Source of the DNA: DASVWH01 sp036389715
GTDB taxonomy: Bacteria; Acidobacteriota; Blastocatellia; Pyrinomonadales; Pyrinomonadaceae
Direction: 5' to 3'
Assembly: GCA_036389715.1 (NCBI GenBank)
Contig: DASVWH010000203.1
Coordinates: 1 to 23,350 of the forward strand
Length of the DNA: 23,350 nt
Shown: in pieces, positions 15,290 to 23,326 of the stretch
How positions within the stretch are numbered: the stretch's first letter is position 1
How the letters are laid out: every line of letters begins with the position of its first letter
Notes under the pieces: generated by a model
What the model saw: only the letters and a program-made list of their open reading frames with translations
Database searches by the model: none
Told to the model about the DNA's origin: nothing
Position numbers and translations under genes: made by a program

Positions 15290-17206
15290 ATGTCACTCAT
15301 ACTGCTTCTCCAAACAACCGCAAATAACGCCGGTAGTCCTTCGCTCGAAAAGCAGCCCGCGCTCCTCAGCCTGATCTACATGGGCGGGCTGGCGCTGATG
15401 GTGCTCTGGCTGATCGTCGCGCTCATTCGCAATCGCAGGCAGCGTTCGGCGCTGGCGGCTGTCGCGGCCGCCGATCTGCCGGACGAGGTGCGCGAGCGGC
15501 TGGGCTCGACGACGACCAACCGCGGGCTGCGGGTCCTGCGCGTGCTCTTCATCGTGCTGGCCTGCGCCGTCTTCGGCTTTCACGTTTACTGGGCGCGCTT
15601 CGCCGTCGAGAAGAACGACCGCTTTCAGGAGTTGAGCTATAAGGACCTGCGCAACCGCCGTCTCTCGGAGGCGACGCTGCGCGGCTGGATTCTAGACCGC
15701 TCCGGCAAGCTCGACAAGGCTCTGGCCCTCTACACACGGCAGGGCGACGGCAGCATCATCCGCGATTACCCGGTAGACGTGGCCTTTGCGCACATCTTCG
15801 GCTCCGACCGCGGCGACCCCGGCCTGGAGCGTTCGCTTTTCGGCGTGCAGAGCGGCGAAGTGCCCGAAGCCCTGCAAGTCGTGATGGGCGAGAACATGAT
15901 TCAGAAGGCCAACCGTGATGTCCGGTTGACCATTGACCGCGACTTGCAGCAGGCCGCCGTCGAGCAGCTCAAGGGCAAGCACGGCGCCGTCGTCGTCCTT
16001 AACCCGCAGACGGGCGACGTGCTGGCGATGTACAGCAACCCTTCCTACAGTCTCAAGGAGGTCCAGGACGAATCGAACTGGATCAGGCTCGACGCCGACC
16101 AGCGCGATAAGCCCCTGGTCAACCGCGCGCTCGGCTCTTATTACATTCCCGGCTCGACCTTCAAAACCATGATGATGATCGCGGCCGAGCGCGCCGGGAT
16201 TCAGGACACGCAGTTCGTCTGTAGCGGCGGCGGGTATATAGCCATGCCGGGCGCTAAACCGATTTTCGACGACGGCGGCGCGGGCGAAGTGCATGGCCAG
16301 CTGGGGATGGACCGCGCCTATGAGGTTTCGTGCAACCAGTATTTCGCGCAGATGGCCGTTAAGCTCGGGCCGGAGAGGCTCAGGGAGGCGGCCAAGCTCG
16401 TCGGCATCGGGGCTTACGAGACGCCCGAAGAGACGACGCTCGGGCGCAAGGAGCCGGAGATTTGGAACGCCAGCTCCGACGCCGTCAAGCGCGCGCTGGC
16501 CCCGCGCGAGGCGACGATGGTGACGGGCAAGCTCGGCCCGAAGTTCAACAAGTTCGATCTCGCGCTCGAAGGCTACGGCCAGGGCTACGCCGGACAGATG
16601 ACGCCGTTTCAGATGGCGCTCCTGGCGGCGACAATCGGCAACGTCGAGGGCAAGCTGATGAAGCCGAAGATCGAGTTTGACCGCCCGCCCGAACCCTTCA
16701 ACCAGGTGCTGACGGCGCAGGCCGCCGCCGCCCTGCGCGGCATCATGGGGCTCGTCACGGGCGGGCCGGAGGGCACGGCTCGCGGCGTCTTCGCGCCGGT
16801 CAAGGCCGCTGGCATCACCAGCGGCGGCAAGACCGGGACGGCGCAAAAGGATGTGCCGCTCTACGACCCGAAGACGGGCGAAGTGGTCAAGCGAATGAAG
16901 GTCGAGAAAGACCCGAAGGGCAACATCATCCGCCAGTATGAGCAGATCGTGCTCGCGCCCGAGCCGCGGATTGACGGCTGGTTTCTCTGCATCGCGCCGC
17001 TCGAACGGCCGCAACTGGCGATGGCCGTGATTATCGAGGGCGGCGGGTACGGCTCGAAATCCGCAGCGCCGGTCGCGGCCGCGCTGGTGCTCAAGGCCCG
17101 CGAGCTGGGCCTTTTGGGCGACGCGCCGACGAAGCCTGCTCCGAACAGTAACGACCCGAAGGCCAGGCCCCAGGGCAAACAGCCTGCGCGGCCGCCCAGA
17201 CAGTAA
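15290..17206 (+). CDS. pbpA: Class B penicillin-binding protein (PbpA type), D,D-transpeptidase
   Basis: The 638-residue transpeptidase crosslinks peptidoglycan outside the inner membrane. Catalytic motifs are complete: S289-x-x-K292 in GSTFKTM, S347-C-N349 (SxN), and K514-T-G in KTGTAQ. Two hydrophobic helices precede the ectodomain (about 27-47 and 82-104), joined by a basic cytoplasmic loop; most class B PBPs have one. The pedestal is short: the RGWILDRSGKLDKALALY strand and a R-D-Y-P...GLERSLF segment resemble the actinobacterial PbpA pattern rather than FtsI or PBP2. The C-terminal tail from about 615 is Pro/Lys-rich. It lies between an FHA protein and a SEDS gene, its expected glycosyltransferase partner. 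No strong ribosome site precedes the ATG, so coupling to the upstream gene is possible. Confidence 0.93.
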   Translation: MSLILLLQTTANNAGSPSLEKQPALLSLIYMGGLALMVLWLIVALIRNRRQRSALAAVAAADLPDEVRERLGSTTTNRGLRVLRVLFIVLACAVFGFHVYWARFAVEKNDRFQELSYKDLRNRRLSEATLRGWILDRSGKLDKALALYTRQGDGSIIRDYPVDVAFAHIFGSDRGDPGLERSLFGVQSGEVPEALQVVMGENMIQKANRDVRLTIDRDLQQAAVEQLKGKHGAVVVLNPQTGDVLAMYSNPSYSLKEVQDESNWIRLDADQRDKPLVNRALGSYYIPGSTFKTMMMIAAERAGIQDTQFVCSGGGYIAMPGAKPIFDDGGAGEVHGQLGMDRAYEVSCNQYFAQMAVKLGPERLREAAKLVGIGAYETPEETTLGRKEPEIWNASSDAVKRALAPREATMVTGKLGPKFNKFDLALEGYGQGYAGQMTPFQMALLAATIGNVEGKLMKPKIEFDRPPEPFNQVLTAQAAAALRGIMGLVTGGPEGTARGVFAPVKAAGITSGGKTGTAQKDVPLYDPKTGEVVKRMKVEKDPKGNIIRQYEQIVLAPEPRIDGWFLCIAPLERPQLAMAVIIEGGGYGSKSAAPVAAALVLKARELGLLGDAPTKPAPNSNDPKARPQGKQPARPPRQ

Positions 17207-17333
17207 TGGCAGAGGCCGGGCGCTTGCCTTAGAGAGATGAGAGACGCTCAAAGCGCCAGGCACTGTTTCTGCTCGCTTTCGTTTAAGAGAACCAGCATCT
17301 GACATCCGGCATCCGGCCGCCCGGTATCTACTT

Positions 17334-19025
17334 ATGAAGAATCGCGCATCATCGCACCTGTTGGCACTGCTCCTGATTATCGGCTTCGAGGTCGTGGGCT
17401 ATTACGCAGTCCACCGCGCCGCCCTGATTCGCGGCTACGAGACCTCCTGGGTGAGCGGCATCCGCGACCTGCTGATGTACGTCCCCGTAGTCTTTCTCGT
17501 CTTCTGGCTGACCCGCGTTCACAAGTTCGCGGGCAACTGGACGCTGTACACGACGGCCATCCTGCTCTTCTCCATCGGGATGCTCGTGCAATACCGTCTC
17601 TACAGCGACCCGGAATATAACGCCCGCAACAAGGCCGAGGCCCGCGCGCAGAAGACTGAGACGCTGCGGATGCGCTATATCAACGAGAATTACGATGCCG
17701 CCAAGAAGCGCTTGATGGGCTTGCCGGAGACGCCGCCCGCGCCCTCGGACCTGGACAAAGAGCCAGCCATCAAGTCCGGCTACTCGGTTGGCAATGCGCT
17801 CGCGTCGGGTTCCACCTGGATTCCGCTGATGTCGTTCCTGGCCTTCGCCATCGCCTTCTCCTTCTGCGTCCGCGACCGCTTCCTGCTCTGGGTTCAGCGG
17901 CACAGTTTCATCATCGTCGTCATCACGCTGATTCCGCTCGGCGTCGCCGTCGCCACGTCGCGCTTCGGCAAGGCGGGCGGCAACATGACGCCCTGGGAGC
18001 CTTCAAAGATTCCCTTCCTGCTCGGCTTCGCCGGAATCCTGACGGCGCGCTACAAAGAGCTGGCGCGGACCTACTGGGGCGTGCCGCGCGCGCGTGACAT
18101 CGTCCCGCTGCTGGCGATGGCCGTGATGCCGTTTATCCCCTTCTTCGTGCTCAAGGATTTCGGGCAGATGCTCGTCTTCAGCGGCGCTTACGCGACGCTA
18201 TATCTGGTCGCGGTGCGCCGCTGGCCGCAGTTGCTGCTCTTCGTCGGCTCGCTCCTGCTGGTCGTCAGCGTGCTCGTCGTCGGCGCGCTGCCGCGCGACG
18301 TGCAGGAGAAAGTCCCCTTCCTGCCGACGCTGGCTCGCCCCGTCCAGACTGCGTTGCCTGACCGTATCCAGCAGCGTTTCCATCTCTGGCTAGACGGCTT
18401 CGACCCTCCTTCGCCGGAGGTCAAGTGGTGGAAGAAGGACTACGACGAGGCCCTCGGCAAGAATCAGAAGATGCGCGAGCTGGCCGAGGAAAGCCCTGCC
18501 ATGCAGAAGACCGTCAACGTTGATGTCTGGTTCGACCGCGTGGCGTTTCAACCGGCGCAGGCCACCTTCGGCATCGCCGCCGGTCGCAACACGGGGCGCG
18601 GGCTCGGGCTCGGATTCGCCGAGGTGATTCCGGTGGCCGACTCCGACTACATCTACGCGGCCATCGCCGAAGAGATGGGGCTTGCCGGGGGAGCGATCAT
18701 TATGCTCGCGCTGATCGTCTTCGTCTGGGCAGGGGTTCGGACTTCGATTGATGCGCGTGATATGTTTACGAAGCTCTGCTCGGCCGGGCTGACGGCCTTC
18801 ATAGGCTTCCAGGCGCTCGTCAATATCGGCGGCGTGACCCGCGCCCTGCCGATGACGGGCATCACGCTGCCCTTCGTCAGTCACGGCGGTTTCAGTCTAA
18901 TCACCAGCTTTGCCATGCTCGGAATGCTGATGGCTTTTTCGCACCGCAACGCGCGCGACGCACGGGCGGGCGTGCAGACGGTACGTAAATTCAATGATCC
19001 CGCACTACCGGAGGCGGTGCAATGA
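17334..19025 (+). CDS. rodA: SEDS-family peptidoglycan glycosyltransferase (RodA/FtsW type)
   Basis: The 563-residue polytopic membrane protein (about ten helices) belongs to the SEDS family that polymerises lipid II into glycan strands with a class B PBP. Conserved elements are LLKDFGQML-like VLKDFGQMLVF (272-282), the RFHLWLDGFDP loop (348-358) holding candidate catalytic D354, QPAQATFGIAAGRNTGRGLG (406-425), and DSDYIYAAIAEEMGL (437-450). PFVSHGGFSLI (513-523) is the near-terminal signature. It is longer than typical RodA (about 370-470) because of a charged loop at about 88-160, predicted outside the membrane, and an extended fourth external loop (about 355-405). RodA rather than FtsW is chosen only from its place beside a PbpA-like gene. 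Its stop overlaps the phosphatase start (ATGA). Confidence 0.9.
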   Translation: MKNRASSHLLALLLIIGFEVVGYYAVHRAALIRGYETSWVSGIRDLLMYVPVVFLVFWLTRVHKFAGNWTLYTTAILLFSIGMLVQYRLYSDPEYNARNKAEARAQKTETLRMRYINENYDAAKKRLMGLPETPPAPSDLDKEPAIKSGYSVGNALASGSTWIPLMSFLAFAIAFSFCVRDRFLLWVQRHSFIIVVITLIPLGVAVATSRFGKAGGNMTPWEPSKIPFLLGFAGILTARYKELARTYWGVPRARDIVPLLAMAVMPFIPFFVLKDFGQMLVFSGAYATLYLVAVRRWPQLLLFVGSLLLVVSVLVVGALPRDVQEKVPFLPTLARPVQTALPDRIQQRFHLWLDGFDPPSPEVKWWKKDYDEALGKNQKMRELAEESPAMQKTVNVDVWFDRVAFQPAQATFGIAAGRNTGRGLGLGFAEVIPVADSDYIYAAIAEEMGLAGGAIIMLALIVFVWAGVRTSIDARDMFTKLCSAGLTAFIGFQALVNIGGVTRALPMTGITLPFVSHGGFSLITSFAMLGMLMAFSHRNARDARAGVQTVRKFNDPALPEAVQ

Positions 19026-20605
19026 GAGAGCAAACAACCAGCAGTATGCCCAGGGTGGCGGTTGTCAGCGACCGCGGGCTGAGCGAAAAGCGCCCGCTCA
19101 ACGAAGACTCCTATCTCTCGGACCCGGAGCGTCGTATCTTTGCCGTGGCCGACGGCGTCGGCGGCGCGCAGGCCGGAGAAGTCGCTTCGCAGACGGCGAT
19201 GGAAGTCCTCGACGAAGCCTTCCGTCACCAGGTGGACGGCGCGGATGTCGAAGACCTGATGGAGATCGCCATCCAGCGCGCCAACCACTCTATCTACAAG
19301 ATGGCGCAGGAGCACCAGAAATTCTCCGCGATGGCGACGACGGTCGTCGCGCTGCACCTGGACGGCAACACTGCGACCATCGGCCACGTCGGGGACTCGC
19401 GCATCTACAGGCTCAAGCCCGACGGCCAGTTGCTGCGTGAGACCAACGATCACTCCGTGGTCGAAGAGGAGGTGCGCGCCGGGCGGATGACGCCCGAGCA
19501 GGCCGCGCATCACCCGAGCCGCAACGTCATCAGTCGGGCCCTCGGCGCGGAATCAACCGTCGAGGTTGACATGAAGACCATCGAGATTGAAGAAGGGACG
19601 GCTTTCCTGCTCTGCTCGGACGGCATCACGCGTCACATCCCCGATAACGAGCTGCGCGAGCTGCTGAGCGGCAGCAACAACCTCGAAGAGGTCTGCGCAG
19701 AGATGAAGCGGCGCTGCTACGAGCGCGGCGCGGAGGATAACCTGACGGCCGTCATCGTCCGCATCGGCGAAGGGACGGGAGGAACCGGAGGCCAGGGCTA
19801 TGACGACGAGGCGACCATCGTCTCCGAGCGCGGAGCACTGGCCGCAGCCATCTCCGGCGCGGACCATACCACACAAGGGTTCGCGCCCGTCCCGGCCGCC
19901 AGCGCCGCGCCCATGCCGCAGGCTAACGGCGACTTGCAGCCAGCATCCCCGGTGGTCTTCGCTCCCCAGCCCCCCATGACACAAGTTGACCTTCCGGCCG
20001 CCAGCGCCGCGCCCGTCCCGAGCGCCGCGCCGCTTCCCGAGCCGCGCCGTCGAGGGGCGAGCCGCGCGGCCTCTCTGCTCCGCACGCTGGGCCTCCTGCT
20101 GCTGCTGGCCGCCGTCGGCGCGGCAGCATTCTACGCGGGCGGCTACTTCGAGCGCAGGCAGACCGACATCGCCCAATCTAACCCGAACAATGCCCCTGCG
20201 GCGGCCGCGCCCGCGCCTCTCGATTCAGTCGGAGAGTTTGAGCAGAGACGCCTGCGCGTGGACCGAGCGCCCGCGCAGATGGCCAACGACTTGAGAACGG
20301 AGGCGACGGGCAAGGGCTTGCAGAACCCGCTCGATTCGACCGACCCGGGATTCCTTTATCTCTATGGCCGCGCCTTGCTGCTCTCCGGCGACTACGCCAA
20401 CGCCATGACGGCCTTCGAGCACGCCAGCACCAGCATCGGAGACGGGTCCTCCCCGCTCCAGGAAAAGCTGAAGGTCGAATCCAGGCTGGCGATTGCGGCG
20501 ACGGCGCACAGGCTCAGGGGACAACTGCCCGATGCCGACCAGCGGGCGGCGCGCGCGCTCGAAGAGTTGAGCAATAAGGCGAACGCCGCTCCGCCGCCAC
20601 AGTAG
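19022..20605 (+). CDS. Membrane PP2C-type Ser/Thr phosphatase with TPR-like extracytoplasmic tail
   Basis: The 527-residue protein is the likely counterpart of mycobacterial PstP. The N-terminal PPM/PP2C domain (about 10-248) keeps the metal residues: D44 in VADGVGG, GHVGDSRIYRL, D200 in LLCSDG and D239 in EDNLTAVIV. It should therefore be an active Mn/Mg phosphatase. A Pro/Ala-rich cytoplasmic linker (about 250-345) includes the acidic site DDEATIV (T265) and a doubled PAASAAP segment. One membrane helix follows (about 353-375), then an outer domain (about 376-527) with a helical TPR-like pair near 437-515 (DPGFLYLYGRALLLSGDYANA and following). The ATG overlaps the SEDS stop by ATGA, implying coupled translation. 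It probably reverses phosphorylation by the kinase encoded 135 bp downstream. Confidence 0.92.
   Translation: MREQTTSSMPRVAVVSDRGLSEKRPLNEDSYLSDPERRIFAVADGVGGAQAGEVASQTAMEVLDEAFRHQVDGADVEDLMEIAIQRANHSIYKMAQEHQKFSAMATTVVALHLDGNTATIGHVGDSRIYRLKPDGQLLRETNDHSVVEEEVRAGRMTPEQAAHHPSRNVISRALGAESTVEVDMKTIEIEEGTAFLLCSDGITRHIPDNELRELLSGSNNLEEVCAEMKRRCYERGAEDNLTAVIVRIGEGTGGTGGQGYDDEATIVSERGALAAAISGADHTTQGFAPVPAASAAPMPQANGDLQPASPVVFAPQPPMTQVDLPAASAAPVPSAAPLPEPRRRGASRAASLLRTLGLLLLLAAVGAAAFYAGGYFERRQTDIAQSNPNNAPAAAAPAPLDSVGEFEQRRLRVDRAPAQMANDLRTEATGKGLQNPLDSTDPGFLYLYGRALLLSGDYANAMTAFEHASTSIGDGSSPLQEKLKVESRLAIAATAHRLRGQLPDADQRAARALEELSNKANAAPPPQ
19892..20014 (+). repeat. 21-bp direct repeat in the phosphatase linker
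   Basis: The same 21-bp sequence, beginning CCGGCCGCCAGCGCC, occurs at 19892-19912 and 19994-20014. It encodes PAASAAP twice in the low-complexity linker before the membrane helix, although the two copies may be extended by flanking similarity at the protein level. It probably arose by local duplication and could change linker length by slippage or recombination. Confidence 0.7.
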
Positions 20606-20740
20606 GAGACAGTCTTGCTGCCCGCGCCGGAGTTAAGGGCAGGTGTTCCCGGCAGGATTGCCGCCCCGAAGGCCGCAACAGTAAGGGATTGACGGGCATC
20701 TAAACCTGGTTGCGCAAGGCTTTGTTGGAAGCGCTGACGA

Positions 20741-22321
20741 ATGACGGAACTCAAACTTCAACAGTGCAGGCTCGACGGTCGTTACGATGTGCTCGACTGC
20801 CTCGGGCGCGGCAGCTACGCCGAAATCTATGTCGCGCGAGACATCGCCGCGGCCGACGGCGAGCCGCAAACCGTCGTCATCAAAGCCCTCAACGTCCTGC
20901 TGCAAGGCGTTCCCGATGCCGAGCTGGAACGAACCCTGATCGAGAATTTCCAGAACGAGGCCGTTGCCATTGACCGCGTTCGCCACCCGAACATCATCAG
21001 CCGCCTCGGCCACGGGACGGCCATTGATCTTTCCGGGACGACCTTTCATTACATGGTCCTCGAATATCTCTCGGGCGGAGACATGGGCGCGCGCTGCCGC
21101 CACCAGCCTTTCCCGCTCGACCGCGCTCTCTTTTATCTCGAACAGGTCTGCTCGGGCCTGGCGCACGCGCACGAGTGCGGCGTTATTCACCGTGACATCA
21201 AGCCGCAGAACCTGCTCCTGACCGCAGACGGCCAGACGGTCAAGATAGCGGATTTTGGCGTCGCCAAGATAGAGGCCACGGAGGGCGCAATCACGCGCGT
21301 CGGGACGAACATCTACGCCGCGCCGGAGCATAATCCGCTGGTCACGACCGGCCCCTTGAATTTGAGCTCGGCCTCGATGACCAAGTCGTACCTGACGCCC
21401 GCGGCCGACATCTACTCGCTCGCCAAGACCACCTACACGCTGCTCGCGGGCGAGCCGCCGCGCCGTTTCTCTCATCACCCGATCACGGAATTGCCCGCAG
21501 CGCTCGCTCATGAGAGCTGGTCGAAGTCCGTGCTCCGCGTGCTCCGGCGCGCGACCGCCACGCCGCCCGAAGAGCGTTATCAAACCGTGCAGGAATTCTG
21601 GGAAGAGTTAGCCGACGCCGCGCTTCCCCCGACGCAGCTGCTCAAGACGCCGGACGGCGGCGCGCGGCCGAAAATCACTTCCAGCCTACAGGGCAAGGCC
21701 GAATTACTGGCGACGGAAGCCCCGCCCCGCGCGCGCTTCGAGACCCAGAGTGTGATTGAAAGGAAGGGACGAATAGAGGGCAACGGCGCGGCTCGCCCGC
21801 GGATTGTCGTGCCCGTCACGCTGCCTCGGCCGGAGTTTCAGACGCCGCCGAAACAGCAGCCTTTTCAAGCGCCGCCGCTGGCCCATGCGATAGCTGCGCA
21901 GCCTGTCGCCGCGCCGCCCGTCGCTCCTTACCGCCAGGTCTCGACACAGGCGGTCGGGCGCAGGGGGCTTCGCGCTCTCATTACCCTGCTCGTGATTTTG
22001 GCCTTCGCCGGTATCCTGCTGGCGACGCATTTTTACGTCAAGAGCCGCAGGGCCCTGAGCACGGCGACACCCGTCAACAACGGGCCGTCGGTCATCGGCC
22101 ATCAGGGCACGACGACCAGCCGTGTCTACCTGCGCCGTGATCCGAGCATGAGCAGCACGCCGCCGCTGCGCACCGTCGAAAAGGGCTCGCGGGTGCGAAT
22201 CCTGAGCGTCAGCGATAATAATTTCTGGTACGAGGTGGAGATTTTAGCTGATAATGATTCGCCGGACGCCGGTCTGGCCAGACGTGGCTGGATGGGAAAA
22301 AAGAATATAGACTTGGATTAA
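20741..22321 (+). CDS. Transmembrane Ser/Thr protein kinase with C-terminal SH3-like domain
   Basis: The 526-residue Hanks-type kinase has its catalytic domain at about 15-290: glycine loop LGRGSYAEIY (21-30), K48 in VVIKAL, helix C E73, HRDIKPQN (150-157), DFG (171-173) and APE (194-196). All catalytic residues are present. The HRD arginine and Thr residues in the activation segment suggest control by autophosphorylation. About 15-20 extra residues follow APE (197-217) before DIYSLAKT. A Pro-rich juxtamembrane region leads to one membrane helix (about 411-433) and a small external SH3-like domain (about 458-526, RVYLRRDPSM...GSRVRILS...FWYEVE...GWMGKKNI). PknB homologues normally carry PASTA repeats there. 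GGAAG lies about 10 nt before the ATG. It is the presumed kinase for the FHA proteins and cell wall enzymes encoded around it. Confidence 0.93.
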   Translation: MTELKLQQCRLDGRYDVLDCLGRGSYAEIYVARDIAAADGEPQTVVIKALNVLLQGVPDAELERTLIENFQNEAVAIDRVRHPNIISRLGHGTAIDLSGTTFHYMVLEYLSGGDMGARCRHQPFPLDRALFYLEQVCSGLAHAHECGVIHRDIKPQNLLLTADGQTVKIADFGVAKIEATEGAITRVGTNIYAAPEHNPLVTTGPLNLSSASMTKSYLTPAADIYSLAKTTYTLLAGEPPRRFSHHPITELPAALAHESWSKSVLRVLRRATATPPEERYQTVQEFWEELADAALPPTQLLKTPDGGARPKITSSLQGKAELLATEAPPRARFETQSVIERKGRIEGNGAARPRIVVPVTLPRPEFQTPPKQQPFQAPPLAHAIAAQPVAAPPVAPYRQVSTQAVGRRGLRALITLLVILAFAGILLATHFYVKSRRALSTATPVNNGPSVIGHQGTTTSRVYLRRDPSMSSTPPLRTVEKGSRVRILSVSDNNFWYEVEILADNDSPDAGLARRGWMGKKNIDLD

Positions 22322-22355
22322 GAGCAAGGCCCTATCGAGAGGAGAGGCACTAATC

Positions 22356-23258
22356 GTGGGTTTAATTGAATCCATTAGACGGTGGATTGACGGCGAAGGC
22401 GCTGACGATCCGCTCTCAGCGGCGGACGAAAAGGCTCGGCCGCGGCGCGTCTGGGAAGAATTTCTCGTCAAGGTGGCGCGCGAGGTCGAAGCCGTCATGC
22501 AGCGCGAGATGTTCACGCCACCCGGCGGGCCGACCTATATCCCGCGCGAGTACATAGTCTATTTAAGCAACGACGACGACCGGGAATGGCAGGGCGACAA
22601 GCGGCGCGGCCTTGAGCAGGGGCTTTTCCACGTGCTCTCGGAGCGTGCCCGCGAGCTGGGCGGCTCGACGCAGTTGGCCACCAAGTCCTTCGCCGTCGAG
22701 CTGCGCGTTGACGGCACTCTCAACAAGGGCGAGTTTCGCGTTCAGCCCGTCTGGGACGAAACCGAGAGCGGCCATACGATGGTCACAGCGCGTCCAAGCG
22801 ACCAGTTGCTGCAAACCGCCATGCCCGGTGTGCTGCCGGGCGGCGTTGCCGCAGGGGGCGCTCAAACGGCGGACGAGCCGACGCCTGTGCCGGGCGTGCC
22901 CGAAGAGGATTCGACCGTCGTTCGTCCCCGCGTGACGACGACCGCCATGACTCTCTTTACGGTCGAGGTCTGGCATCAGGGCGTGCGCCAGTCCGTCGTC
23001 CCCTTCACCAAGCCGGAGATCACGATTGGCCGCGGCTCAAGGTCCGTCACGGTTGACCTGCCGATTAAGGGCGACCCGGAGGTCAGCCGCATCCATGCCA
23101 CGCTCGGGCGCGATGAGAGCGGCCAGTACTGGCTCACGCCGAAGGGACGCAACCCCACCCTGGTCGCGGGCCGCGAGCTGCCGCGTGAAGAGGCGACGCG
23201 GGTTTCGCCCGACGATAAAATCGAGATTTGCAGCTTTACCATCCGCATCCAGCCCTGA
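22356..23258 (+). CDS. Second FhaA-like protein with C-terminal FHA domain
   Basis: The 300-residue cytoplasmic protein starts at a GTG with AGGAG about 10 nt upstream, 34 nt after the kinase stop. Residues about 30-145 (VWEEFLVKVAREVEAVM, YIPREYIVYLSNDDDREW, KGEFRVQPVW) resemble the FhaA_N/DUF3662 region and are paralogous in layout to the first gene of the block. A flexible linker contains the acidic EEDSTVV site (T187). The FHA domain spans about 200-300 with G225-R226 and S244/H247 in SRIHATL. The TNG-loop equivalent is reduced to RNPTLV (N266), a departure from the TGSTNGTFING of the first paralogue that could change specificity. It is likely a phosphothreonine reader for the neighbouring kinase. 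The FHA call is firm; the N-terminal assignment is probable. Confidence 0.85.
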   Translation: MGLIESIRRWIDGEGADDPLSAADEKARPRRVWEEFLVKVAREVEAVMQREMFTPPGGPTYIPREYIVYLSNDDDREWQGDKRRGLEQGLFHVLSERARELGGSTQLATKSFAVELRVDGTLNKGEFRVQPVWDETESGHTMVTARPSDQLLQTAMPGVLPGGVAAGGAQTADEPTPVPGVPEEDSTVVRPRVTTTAMTLFTVEVWHQGVRQSVVPFTKPEITIGRGSRSVTVDLPIKGDPEVSRIHATLGRDESGQYWLTPKGRNPTLVAGRELPREEATRVSPDDKIEICSFTIRIQP

Positions 23259-23326
23259 CGGACAAGTCAACCTGACGCGAAGAGGGCGGGCGAATTTAGC
23301 TTGAGAGGTTCAACAAAAAGAGCCGC

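Noticed and set aside
17206..17232. Eight-codon frame overlapping the PBP stop (TAATG)
   Set aside because: Too short, ends well before the SEDS gene, no sign of function.
15692..17305. Open frame of 537 codons on the minus strand opposite the PBP gene
   Set aside because: The product shows no recognisable motif, is Arg/His/Leu-rich as expected for an antisense shadow in GC-rich DNA, and overlaps a gene with complete catalytic motifs.
20606..20740. Spacer before the kinase with TTGACG (20689-20694) and a CTGCCC/GGGCAG pair, considered as promoter and terminator
   Set aside because: No matching -10 hexamer at a proper distance and no T tract; the six-base stem with a 13-nt loop is not convincing.
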